From Lacibacter luteus (GTDB lineage Bacteria; Bacteroidota; Bacteroidia; Chitinophagales; Chitinophagaceae): a stretch of 64,000 bases of DNA. The position numbers were made by a program, and so were the translations under genes. Positions 42,514 through 50,874 of this stretch are shown piece by piece. Location of the stretch: assembly GCF_004118265.1 (NCBI RefSeq), contig NZ_SDHW01000006.1:124001-188000 (forward strand). Reading direction: 5' to 3'. Every line of letters starts with the position of its first letter. The stretch's first letter is position 1. Under the pieces are notes generated by a model. The model had not been told where the DNA came from, did no database searches, and was given only the letters and a program-made list of their open reading frames with translations.

Positions 42514-43191
42514 ATGAAAGAAATAGCAACAAATGTTTTTCAACTTTCGCTCCTGCCAAGAAACAGCATTAACTGCTATGTAGTAGATGATATACTTATT
42601 GATGCCGGCATTCGCAGTTCGGCAGCAAAAATTTTAAAAGCCATTCGTACTAAAACAATCAACACACATGTGCTCACACACGCACATGCCGATCACCAGG
42701 GAAGCAGTAATGCTATTTGTATAGCACGCAACATTCCTCTCTGGACATCAGAAACAGAAAAAGCAAATGCCGAATCAGGCAGGGTTATTTATGAATACCC
42801 CGATGCCACACATGTTGTTGCAAGGTTTCAACAAAAGTACTGGGCAGGCAAAGGCATGCCGGTTTCAAAAACATTAAAGGAAGGCGATCCTGTGGGCAGT
42901 TTTACTGTAATAGAAACACCCGGACACAGCAACGGGCATCTTTCTTTTTTCAGAGAAAAGGACAGATTGTTAATTGCCGGTGATGCACTCATAAACATGA
43001 ACTTACTAACCACAATTACGGGCTTGAGTTTACCCCCGTCTTTATTTACTACCAACAGGGAAACAGCCATTCAATCCGTATTAAAAATTTATGCGCTCAA
43101 ACCAAACATCATCTGCTTTGGTCATGGACCTGTTTTATACAATAACGGTCAACTGGAAAAACTGGTTGAAAAACTCTCTGAAATAAGCTGA
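42514..43191 (+). CDS. Metallo-beta-lactamase-fold hydrolase
   Basis: A 225-residue enzyme from ATG 42514 (the frame opens with TTG 42493). Metal-binding residues: H56, H58, D60 and H61 in LTHAHADHQGS, H in TPGHSNGHLS, D in LIAGDALI and the last H in CFGHGPVL. This is the glyoxalase II-like branch of the superfamily, so hydrolysis of a thioester or similar small substrate is likely. Cytoplasmic; no signal peptide. Confidence 0.88.
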   Translation: MKEIATNVFQLSLLPRNSINCYVVDDILIDAGIRSSAAKILKAIRTKTINTHVLTHAHADHQGSSNAICIARNIPLWTSETEKANAESGRVIYEYPDATHVVARFQQKYWAGKGMPVSKTLKEGDPVGSFTVIETPGHSNGHLSFFREKDRLLIAGDALINMNLLTTITGLSLPPSLFTTNRETAIQSVLKIYALKPNIICFGHGPVLYNNGQLEKLVEKLSEIS

Positions 43192-43260
43192 TTCTTTGGC
43201 CTTCCTTTAACGCTGCTTCAGCCACAGTTTTCGTAACTTATACTATTAAAATGTGGATGT

Positions 43261-43710
43261 ATGAAAAAGCAGATCCTTTTGCTGCTTCTTGTGGCTTCGG
43301 CAGTTCTTACACAGGCACAGGTTTACCGCAGCAAACAAACAATTACAAGGGAAGAACAGTTAAACGAACAGTATTGCAGCAGTTTGTTTAAAACAGCGCA
43401 TGGTACTATTTTCGACTTTACTGATGAGGTTACTGCACAGGGTTTTACAAATGTTCTTCAATGGTTGCAGGGCCGTGTAGCAGGCTTAACAATTTATACT
43501 ACCCGTACGGGAGTTACATTACCTTTTATTCGCAACCAGCTTGCAACCGTATTTATTGATGAAATGCCTGTTGAGCATGCGTATGCCGGCATAATCAATC
43601 CGGCAGATATTGCGATGATCAAAATTATTAAAGGTCCGTTTGGTGGCAACATGCTATATGGCAGTGGTGGGGCAGTAGCAATTTACACACTCAGGGGCGA
43701 TGAAGGATAA
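43261..43710 (+). CDS. Stand-alone TonB-dependent-receptor plug-like protein
   Basis: A 149-residue exported protein (signal peptide MKKQILLLLLVASAVLTQAQ). The mature part matches the plug of SusC-like receptors: FTNVLQWLQGRVAGLTI, a variable middle, then VFIDEMPVE and ADIAMIKIIKGPFGGNM followed by YGSGGAVAIYTLRG. No barrel-coding frame follows; the next 170 bases have no ORF, so it is not a simple frameshift. Its role is unknown: it might act as a periplasmic partner of a receptor or be a remnant. Confidence 0.7.
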   Translation: MKKQILLLLLVASAVLTQAQVYRSKQTITREEQLNEQYCSSLFKTAHGTIFDFTDEVTAQGFTNVLQWLQGRVAGLTIYTTRTGVTLPFIRNQLATVFIDEMPVEHAYAGIINPADIAMIKIIKGPFGGNMLYGSGGAVAIYTLRGDEG

Positions 43711-43848
43711 GCAGAAAAGCGATGGTTCTTAACCGCTTGAAATACTGCTTTAGCCAATGCTTCAGCACTTACAACAATTACCAAACAACCTGTTCTGCAA
43801 TAATTTAACAGAAGAGTGACGATTTGCAAAAAGCTCTTTTTCCGGAAT

Positions 43849-43866
43849 AGTACAATCTGTTGTACT
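43849..43866. promoter_or_regulatory. Palindromic operator candidate at the second RND operon promoter
   Basis: AGTACAATCTGTTGTACT is a perfect 7-4-7 inverted repeat, 13 bases before the ATG at 43880. It overlaps TACTTTCG (43863-43870), one mismatch from the -7 consensus TAnnTTTG. A dimeric repressor binding here would block the promoter. Confidence 0.5.
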
Positions 43867-43879
43867 TTCGCTGACCGAA

Positions 43880-44338
43880 ATGCATAAGCAAAACAACAAT
43901 AGAAACCGTTTTCCGAATCACTGTTTATCTGTAAAATCAGTGATTAACCGTTGCGTTGTTTTTCTTTTAGCTTTTGTTTTTTTCCTGCAGCAACTTTCTG
44001 CTTTTACTGTTTTAAAAACAGCCGGTGGTACTGCAAAAACTAATTTCTCTGCAGAGCAGAGAACAAATTCTCTTACAAATACACAGCTTTCAGTTCATCT
44101 TCCCTACCAATCTTCACCCGTAGGATTTGAAATGGAAGTGGAAGTTGCAGAAGAAGACGATACCAAAAACGATCTTGAAGAATTCTGCAGCAACCTTGCT
44201 GCCATACATGCAATAGAAGAACAGGTTTATACCTCTTACTTACGAAGCCGCTATTTACAAATAGCATCTTCCGTTCACGACCAACCTGCAATTCCTTTCT
44301 TCATTCTGTACCATTCCTGGAAAAACCACCTCGCTTAA
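43880..44338 (+). CDS. Small membrane/exported protein at head of RND operon
   Basis: A 152-residue protein with one N-terminal hydrophobic segment (CVVFLLAFVFFLQQLSAF, about 28-45) and an acidic middle (EMEVEVAEEDDTKNDLEEF, about 93-112), then a helical tail ending SWKNHLA. No family recognised. It begins just after the palindromic promoter and precedes the adaptor gene by 122 bases in the same direction, so it likely shares regulation with the efflux genes. Confidence 0.55.
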   Translation: MHKQNNNRNRFPNHCLSVKSVINRCVVFLLAFVFFLQQLSAFTVLKTAGGTAKTNFSAEQRTNSLTNTQLSVHLPYQSSPVGFEMEVEVAEEDDTKNDLEEFCSNLAAIHAIEEQVYTSYLRSRYLQIASSVHDQPAIPFFILYHSWKNHLA

Positions 44339-44460
44339 TTCCCCTTTTTACATCAGTTTGATTTAATTACCCGGATAGTTCCAGGTAAACCTCATTTCCA
44401 ATACGCATTGGCGTTATGCCAACTGCACAGTTTATTATTCATCAACAAAACAACTATTTA

Positions 44461-45546
44461 ATGAAGAGGATATTTATTCTCGCCATTGTGGCAACCGCAT
44501 TTATTTTTTCATCCTGCAAACACAAAACGGAAGAAAAAACAGAAGACTTAAAATTTTTAGTTACAAGTCCATTAGAAAGAGACACGATCATTTATAAAGA
44601 ATATGTTGGCCAGGTTCAATCATCCAGTCATATTGAATTACGCTCACAGGAAAAGGGTTATCTCGAAAAAATATACGTTGACGAAGGCCAGTTTGTAAAG
44701 AAAGGGCAACTCCTGTTCAAGATCATGCCTGTTATTTACCAGGCCGAAGTGGAGAAAGCAAGAGCAGAAATGAATTTTGCTGAGATCGAATACAACAATA
44801 CCAAAAGCCTCGCCGATAAAGATGTAGTATCACCCAACGAACTCGCATTGGCAAAAGCCAAGCTCAATAAAGCAAAAGCCGAGCTGGCTTTAGCTGAAGC
44901 ACATTTAGGTTTTACAGAAATACGTGCACCGTTTGATGGCATCATGGATCGCTTTCAAAAACGTTTAGGAAGTCTTATTGATGAAGGCGAATTACTCACC
45001 ACACTTTCCGATAACAGCAAAATGTGGGTGTACTTTAATGTGCCCGAAGCAGAATATCTCGACTATGTGAAGAACGCAAAAGCAAAGAGCGGACAAACTG
45101 TATTACTACAAATGGCTAACAAAGAAATGTTTGATGTACCCGGTGTTGTTGAAACCATCGAAGCCGATTTCAACAACGAAACTGGTAACATCGCTTTCAG
45201 AGCAACCTTCCCGAATCCGAAAGGAATTCTTCGTCATGGCGAAACAGGTAATATACAAATGCCTGTTACCATTAAAAAAGCTATCCTCATTCCGCAAAAA
45301 GCAACATTTGATGTACTCGATAAAAAGTATGTGTACGTAGTTGATGCCAATGGCGTGTTAACTGCCAAACAAATTACCATCGGCTACGAAATGCCGCATG
45401 TATATGTTGTTGCAGCGGGCTTACAGGCAAATGCTAAAATTCTTGCAGAAGGTTTGGGTAAAGTAAAAAACAACGAGAAGATCAAATACGAGTTTGTTCC
45501 TTTTGAAAAAGAATTAGCTGAGTTAAACAATTTACACGCCGAGTAA
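44461..45546 (+). CDS. RND efflux periplasmic adaptor lipoprotein
   Basis: Membrane-fusion subunit of the second RND system, 361 residues from ATG 44461 (MKRIFILAIVATAFIFSSC, lipidated Cys at 19). It shows lipoyl halves (SHIELRSQEKGYLEKIYVDE and LGFTEIRAPFDGIM) around a helical hairpin rich in Ala/Lys/Glu, then barrel and membrane-proximal domains. The pump gene follows after 26 bases. It is of the AcrA/MexA type rather than the type in the first operon, and the two share only the general design. Confidence 0.93.
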   Translation: MKRIFILAIVATAFIFSSCKHKTEEKTEDLKFLVTSPLERDTIIYKEYVGQVQSSSHIELRSQEKGYLEKIYVDEGQFVKKGQLLFKIMPVIYQAEVEKARAEMNFAEIEYNNTKSLADKDVVSPNELALAKAKLNKAKAELALAEAHLGFTEIRAPFDGIMDRFQKRLGSLIDEGELLTTLSDNSKMWVYFNVPEAEYLDYVKNAKAKSGQTVLLQMANKEMFDVPGVVETIEADFNNETGNIAFRATFPNPKGILRHGETGNIQMPVTIKKAILIPQKATFDVLDKKYVYVVDANGVLTAKQITIGYEMPHVYVVAAGLQANAKILAEGLGKVKNNEKIKYEFVPFEKELAELNNLHAE

Positions 45547-45572
45547 GGCAGGAACCAAAAAACAAAAGAACA

Positions 45573-48500
45573 ATGTTTAATAAGTTTATAAAAAGGCCGG
45601 TTCTTGCCATTGCCCTATCGATCGTAATTGTGTTCATGGGCTTGTTGGCAATTAACTCATCGCCGGTTGCACAGTTTCCCGAAATAGCACCGCCAAGGGT
45701 AAACATCTTTATCGAGTTTCCCGGATCGAATGCGGATGTATTGGTAAAATCGACACTCACAATTCTTGAACGTGCCATCAACGGTGTGCAGGGTATGCAA
45801 TACATCTTGAGCGATGCAACGAGTGCAAGTGAAGCAAGTATTGAAGTGATCTTTGAACCGGGCACCGATCCAACACTTGCAGCAGTAAGAGTTAAATCGA
45901 GAGTTGACCAGGTAATGACCAATCTTCCACCATTGGTGCAACGTGAAGGTGTGATCATTTCTCCGCTACAGCCAAGTATGTTGATGTATTTAAATCTTTA
46001 CAGCAAAGAAAAAAACATCGACGAAAAATTTCTGTTCAACTATGCCAATACCTACATCTTACCCGAACTGCAACGTATCAAAGGGATGGGTTTTGCGCAA
46101 GCCATTGGTAGCCGTTCATTCGCTATCAGGGTTTGGTTAAATCCTGAACGCATGAGAGCGTATAGCATTTCGGCAGATGAAGTATTGAAATCAATTGATG
46201 AGCAAAGTGTATTGGCAAGGCCGGGCCGTGTTGGTCTTAGCTCCGGTAAAACAGCACAGTCGCAGGAATATGTATTTACTTATAAAGGTTGGTACAATAC
46301 ACCCGAGCAGTATGAGAATATTGTGATCAAAGCTAACTCCAATGGAGAGATACTGAAGCTGAAAGATATTGCTGAAGTGGAAGTGGGCAGTGAGTTTGTT
46401 GATATCTATTCGAACAAAGATGGCAACCCTTCTGCATCGCTTGTGTTGAAACAAAACCCGGGTAGTAATGCAAACACTGTTATTGCAGATGTAAAAGCAA
46501 AACTACAGGAGTTGAAAAAAGATTTTCCTCCGGGTATTGATTACGAGATCAACTACGATGTATCAAAATTTGTGGATGCCTCCATTGAAAAAGTAATACA
46601 CACATTACTGGAAGCCTTCGTGCTTGTTGCTATTGTGGTATTTATTTTCCTTGGCGATTGGCGATCGACATTCATTCCCATTCTTGCTGTACCGGTATCG
46701 TTGATCGGTGCATTTACCTTAATGAAGTTTTTTGGGCTTAGCATTAACCTCATTACGTTGTTTGCATTGGTATTGGCAATTGGTGTGGTGGTGGATGATG
46801 CCATTGTGGTAGTGGAAGCAGTGCATGTGAAGATGGAAGAAGAACATCTCTCCCCTTTTGCTGCGGTGAAAAAAGTAATTGGCGAAATAAGTGGAGCCAT
46901 CATTGCCATTACATTGGTGATGATCTCCGTGTTCGTGCCCGTTGCATTTATGAGTGGACCGGTTGGTGTATTGTATCGCCAGTTTTCACTCACCATGGCA
47001 AGCGCCATTTTCATTTCCGGTTTTGTGGCGCTTACACTTACACCTGTATTGTGTGCTATTTTACTGAAGAATACACATGGTCAGCCAAAACGCAAAACAC
47101 CCATCAGCATGTTTATTAATTGGTTTAACCGAACCTTTGAACGTGTAACGGGTAAGTACACAAAATTCTTAACACTCATCGTTAACCGCAGAGTAGTTAC
47201 GTTTGGTATTTTGATCGCTTTTGCATTTGGTATTATGGGTATAAACAAAGTGTTGCCTGCAGGTTTTATTCCAAGTGAAGACCAGGGACAGGTTTATGCC
47301 ATCATTCAAACACCTCCGGGCACAACGCTTGAACGTACTAATGAAATATCAAGGAAGTTGCAGTTGCTGGCGAAACAAGTAGAAGGTGTTGCATCGGTTA
47401 CTTCATTGGCAGGTTACGAAATTTTGACTGAAGGTCGTGGTTCCAATGCAGGTACTTGTTTGATCAATTTAAAAGATTGGTCAGAACGGAAGCATTCCGT
47501 AAAACAGATCGTTGAAGAGCTGGAAGAAAAATCAAAAGATCTTCCTGCCAACATCGAATACTTTGAACCTCCTGCTGTTCCAGGTTATGGTACATCTGAT
47601 GGCTTCTCGTTGCGTTTGTTAGACAAAGGCAGCGATGTTGATTACCAGGAATTCGACAGAGTAAATGCAGAGTTTGTTGCAGCATTGAAAAAAAGAAAAG
47701 AGCTGGCAGGTTTATTTTCGTTTTACTCAGCCAAGTATCCGCAGTACGAAATATTTGTTGATAACGAACTGGCGATGCAAAAAGGTGTTTCCGTTGGCGA
47801 TGCCATGGAAAACCTCAACATCATGATCGGCAGTACCTACGAGCAGGGCTTTATCCGTTTCAATAATTATTACAAAGTGTACACACAGGCCGGTCCCGAA
47901 TTCAGAAAACAACCAGGCGATATTTTGAACATGTTCATTAAAAACGATCATGGTGAAATGGTTCCTTACTCGGCGTTTATGAAAATCAAAAAAACACAGG
48001 GGCCAAATGAAATTGCACGTTACAACTTGTACATCTCATCACTTATTAATGGTATGCCGGCAAAAGGTTATTCATCAGGCGATGCCATCAACGCCATTAA
48101 AGAAGTAGCGAAACAATCGTTGCCACGTGGTTATGATATTGCATGGGAAGGTTTATCGTACGATGAAGCGAAACGTGGAAATGAAGCGTTGTATTTATTT
48201 CTTGTGGTACTCTTCTTTGTGTACCTCATTCTTGCAGCACAATACGAAAGTTTTATTCTGCCGTTGGCTGTATTGCTTTCATTACCTCCGGGCATCTTCG
48301 GTTCCTTCCTCTTATTAAAAGGAATGGGGCTTGCAAACGATGTGTATGCCCAGGTGGGATTGATCATGTTGGTTGGTTTGCTTGGAAAGAATGCGGTGTT
48401 GATCGTTGAGTTTGCTGTACAGAAACACAACCAGGGAGCAACTGTTTTGCAGGCAGCAATTGAAGGTGCAAAAGCACGTTTCCGTCCCATCTTAATGACA

Positions 48501-48812
48501 TCCTTTGCGTTTATCGCCGGCTTGATACCGTTAGTAATTGCAACAGGACCCGGTGCTGTTGGCAACCACACTATTGGTGCATCTGCATTGGGTGGTATGT
48601 TGTTCGGTACTGTGTTCGGTGTGATCATTGTGCCGGGACTTTACTTCATATTCGGTAAAATGGCAGAAAGCAGACATCTTATCAGGGACGAAGATGAAAA
48701 CCCATTGAGTGAAGATTTTGTCGAAAGTGGCTCTGACCGTGCACTCAGCAAACGCATTACAAAAATTATCAAACGAATCAGAAATAAAAATGACAAAGAA
48801 GATAACAGCTAA
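45573..48812 (+). CDS. RND efflux pump permease (HAE1 family)
   Basis: A 1079-residue inner-membrane pump with an FIKRPVLAIALSI first helix. The proton-relay aspartates D408 and D409 stand in AIGVVVDDAIVVVEAV, almost exactly where AcrB has them. The porter region starts INSSPVAQFPEIAPPRVNIF, in the AcrB/MexB style. An extra charged tail (about 1040-1079) follows the last helix. It overlaps the downstream TolC-family gene by 23 bases. Substrate range cannot be told. Confidence 0.95.
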   Translation: MFNKFIKRPVLAIALSIVIVFMGLLAINSSPVAQFPEIAPPRVNIFIEFPGSNADVLVKSTLTILERAINGVQGMQYILSDATSASEASIEVIFEPGTDPTLAAVRVKSRVDQVMTNLPPLVQREGVIISPLQPSMLMYLNLYSKEKNIDEKFLFNYANTYILPELQRIKGMGFAQAIGSRSFAIRVWLNPERMRAYSISADEVLKSIDEQSVLARPGRVGLSSGKTAQSQEYVFTYKGWYNTPEQYENIVIKANSNGEILKLKDIAEVEVGSEFVDIYSNKDGNPSASLVLKQNPGSNANTVIADVKAKLQELKKDFPPGIDYEINYDVSKFVDASIEKVIHTLLEAFVLVAIVVFIFLGDWRSTFIPILAVPVSLIGAFTLMKFFGLSINLITLFALVLAIGVVVDDAIVVVEAVHVKMEEEHLSPFAAVKKVIGEISGAIIAITLVMISVFVPVAFMSGPVGVLYRQFSLTMASAIFISGFVALTLTPVLCAILLKNTHGQPKRKTPISMFINWFNRTFERVTGKYTKFLTLIVNRRVVTFGILIAFAFGIMGINKVLPAGFIPSEDQGQVYAIIQTPPGTTLERTNEISRKLQLLAKQVEGVASVTSLAGYEILTEGRGSNAGTCLINLKDWSERKHSVKQIVEELEEKSKDLPANIEYFEPPAVPGYGTSDGFSLRLLDKGSDVDYQEFDRVNAEFVAALKKRKELAGLFSFYSAKYPQYEIFVDNELAMQKGVSVGDAMENLNIMIGSTYEQGFIRFNNYYKVYTQAGPEFRKQPGDILNMFIKNDHGEMVPYSAFMKIKKTQGPNEIARYNLYISSLINGMPAKGYSSGDAINAIKEVAKQSLPRGYDIAWEGLSYDEAKRGNEALYLFLVVLFFVYLILAAQYESFILPLAVLLSLPPGIFGSFLLLKGMGLANDVYAQVGLIMLVGLLGKNAVLIVEFAVQKHNQGATVLQAAIEGAKARFRPILMTSFAFIAGLIPLVIATGPGAVGNHTIGASALGGMLFGTVFGVIIVPGLYFIFGKMAESRHLIRDEDENPLSEDFVESGSDRALSKRITKIIKRIRNKNDKEDNS

Positions 48813-50217
48813 ATACGTTGTACTTGTTGCCTGTATTGTTTGGCTTGGTGCCTGTAAAGTGCCAGCCATTACCGGCAAACAGGAAAACAAATCAGTTCCT
48901 GCGGCTTATAACAACTCGCAGGACAGCAGCAACATTGTAAAAATGAAATGGCGGCAATACTTTACCGACCCCAATCTTATTGCACTCATCGATACTGCAC
49001 TCATCAACAACCAGGAGTTGAATATTACATTGCAGGAAATTGAGATGACGAAAAATGAGATCATGCAGCGTAAAGGGGAATACATGCCCTTCCTGAATTT
49101 GAAAGCAGGCGCTGCTGTTGACAGAGCAGGTAAATACACATGGGATGGTTTATCGGAAGAAGACTGGAAAGCACGCCCAGACAAAGAGCATAAATATGTT
49201 GGTGATTTTATGGTGGGCACTTACTTTACATGGGAGCTCGACGTGTGGAAGAAATTGCGCAACGCAAAAAAATCGGCAGTGATGAAATACCTGTCAACCA
49301 TCGAAGGCAAAAACTTTATGCTGACAAACATCATTGCAGAAATTGCTGAATCGTATTACGAATTGATGGCGCTTGATAACCTGCTCACCATTGTTCAGCA
49401 AAACATCGAACTGCAAAACAATGCACTGCAGCTGGTAAAACTGGAGAAAGACGCAGCGAAGGTTACGCAGTTAGCAGTGAACCGTTTTGAAGCACAATTG
49501 CTCAACACAAAAAATCTGCAATTCGAAATTCAACAGAAGATCGTTGAAACAGAAAACAGGATCAATTTTCTTGCAGGCCGTTTTCCGCAACCTGTTGTAC
49601 GCAATTCAACTGCGTTCAATCATCTTGCATTCGATCCCATTTTTGCAGGTGTACCATCGCAACTGCTCTCCTACCGTCCGGATATTCGGCAGGCTGAGCT
49701 AGAACTTGCAGCAGCGAAATTAGATGTGCAAGTAGCGAAGGCAAACTTCTATCCATCGTTCAGCCTACATGCAGGTGTTGGTTTGCAGGCGTTCAATCCT
49801 GTGTATCTCATCAGACCCGAATCGATCCTATACAATTTAGCAGGCGATATGATCGCTCCGTTGATTAACAGGAATGCGATCAAGGCAACTTACTTCAACG
49901 CCAATGCAAAACAGATACAGGCCGTTTATAATTATGAACGCTCAATCTTAAATGCACACATCGAAGTAGTGAACCAGCTTTCACGCATGGATAATTTTAC
50001 GAAGAGCTTTGAAACAAAAGCGAAGGAAGTGGAGATACTTACAAAGTCAATCATCATTTCAAACGACCTCTTCCGATCGGCAAGAGCAGATTATATTGAA
50101 GTATTGTTGACACAACGTGAAGCATTGGATTCGAAAATTGAATTGATCGAGATCAAACTGAAACAGTTTAATGCCAAAGTAAATATTTACAAATCATTGG
50201 GCGGCGGCTGGAATTAA
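48790..50217 (+). CDS. TolC-family outer-membrane efflux lipoprotein (OprM/NodT type)
   Basis: Outer-membrane channel of the second RND system. ATG 48790 (MTKKITAKYVVLVACIVWLGAC) gives a lipobox with the modified Cys at about 22, as in OprM/NodT proteins, which fits better than the frame opening at 48709. Family motifs include PNLIALIDTALINNQELNI, LLSYRPDIRQAELELAAAKLDV and AKANFYPSFSLHAGVGL. Length about 475 residues. The operon ends at a strong terminator just downstream. Confidence 0.93.
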   Translation: MTKKITAKYVVLVACIVWLGACKVPAITGKQENKSVPAAYNNSQDSSNIVKMKWRQYFTDPNLIALIDTALINNQELNITLQEIEMTKNEIMQRKGEYMPFLNLKAGAAVDRAGKYTWDGLSEEDWKARPDKEHKYVGDFMVGTYFTWELDVWKKLRNAKKSAVMKYLSTIEGKNFMLTNIIAEIAESYYELMALDNLLTIVQQNIELQNNALQLVKLEKDAAKVTQLAVNRFEAQLLNTKNLQFEIQQKIVETENRINFLAGRFPQPVVRNSTAFNHLAFDPIFAGVPSQLLSYRPDIRQAELELAAAKLDVQVAKANFYPSFSLHAGVGLQAFNPVYLIRPESILYNLAGDMIAPLINRNAIKATYFNANAKQIQAVYNYERSILNAHIEVVNQLSRMDNFTKSFETKAKEVEILTKSIIISNDLFRSARADYIEVLLTQREALDSKIELIEIKLKQFNAKVNIYKSLGGGWN

Positions 50218-50235
50218 TACTCCATTCTCTTTTAC

Positions 50236-50273
50236 AAAAGGGTTCATCAAACAGTTGTTTGATGAACCCTTTT
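50236..50273 (+). terminator. Strong intrinsic terminator of the second RND operon
   Basis: A perfect 17-base stem (50236-50252 with 50257-50273), loop AGTT, ending in T5. It lies 18 bases after the TolC-family stop. Confidence 0.9.
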
Positions 50274-50438
50274 TAATATCAATACTTTACTATCCTAACC
50301 ACAATCAGCAATTCTTAATTGTTTTCTTCTCGTAACTGTGTTACCTTTTACCTGCTGTTACAGGCAAATATTGCGCCTGTGCTTTTGTCTGCAGCATACA
50401 TGCAGCTTTCAGTTACTTTTACAGACAAATTCTTTTTT

Positions 50439-50819
50439 ATGGCTACAGTAAAACTTACCACACAGGATTTTAAAGAGAACATCTTTAACTACGATACCGA
50501 GAAAGAATGGAAATACAAGGGATCAGTTCCGGCTATTATTGATTTTTATGCTGACTGGTGCGGTCCTTGCAAAGCTGTTGCGCCTGTGCTGGAAGAATTA
50601 TCGGATGAATACAAAGACAAACTGATTGTTTATAAAGTTGATACAGATGCCGAAATGGAATTAGCAGCAGTGTTTGGTATTCGCAGCATTCCTACTTTTT
50701 TATTTATTCCTGTTAATGATGACCCGATGATGCAGCCCGGTGCATTTCCCAAAAAAGTGTTTAAAGAAATCATCGAAACACAATTATTAAAGAAAGAAGA
50801 AGCCGGGGAAAGTGAGTAG
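50439..50819 (+). CDS. Thioredoxin
   Basis: A 126-residue cytoplasmic thioredoxin from ATG 50439. The active site is DWCGPCKAV (C41-GP-C44); the cis-proline motif is RSIPTFLF. An N-terminal extension of about 25 residues (KENIFNYDTEKEWKYKG) precedes the core, common in Bacteroidota. The frame opens at 50319, but that part is not thioredoxin-like. It donates electrons to reductases and peroxidases. Confidence 0.92.
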   Translation: MATVKLTTQDFKENIFNYDTEKEWKYKGSVPAIIDFYADWCGPCKAVAPVLEELSDEYKDKLIVYKVDTDAEMELAAVFGIRSIPTFLFIPVNDDPMMQPGAFPKKVFKEIIETQLLKKEEAGESE

Positions 50820-50874
50820 TTAGTGACGGGTGGATAGTAGTAAGCAGCGGATAATGAAAGTGCTCTTTCACTTA

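Noticed and set aside
43261-43710. Frameshifted or truncated TonB-dependent receptor
   Set aside because: No barrel-coding frame is found in any reading frame downstream within the next 170 bases before a different gene.
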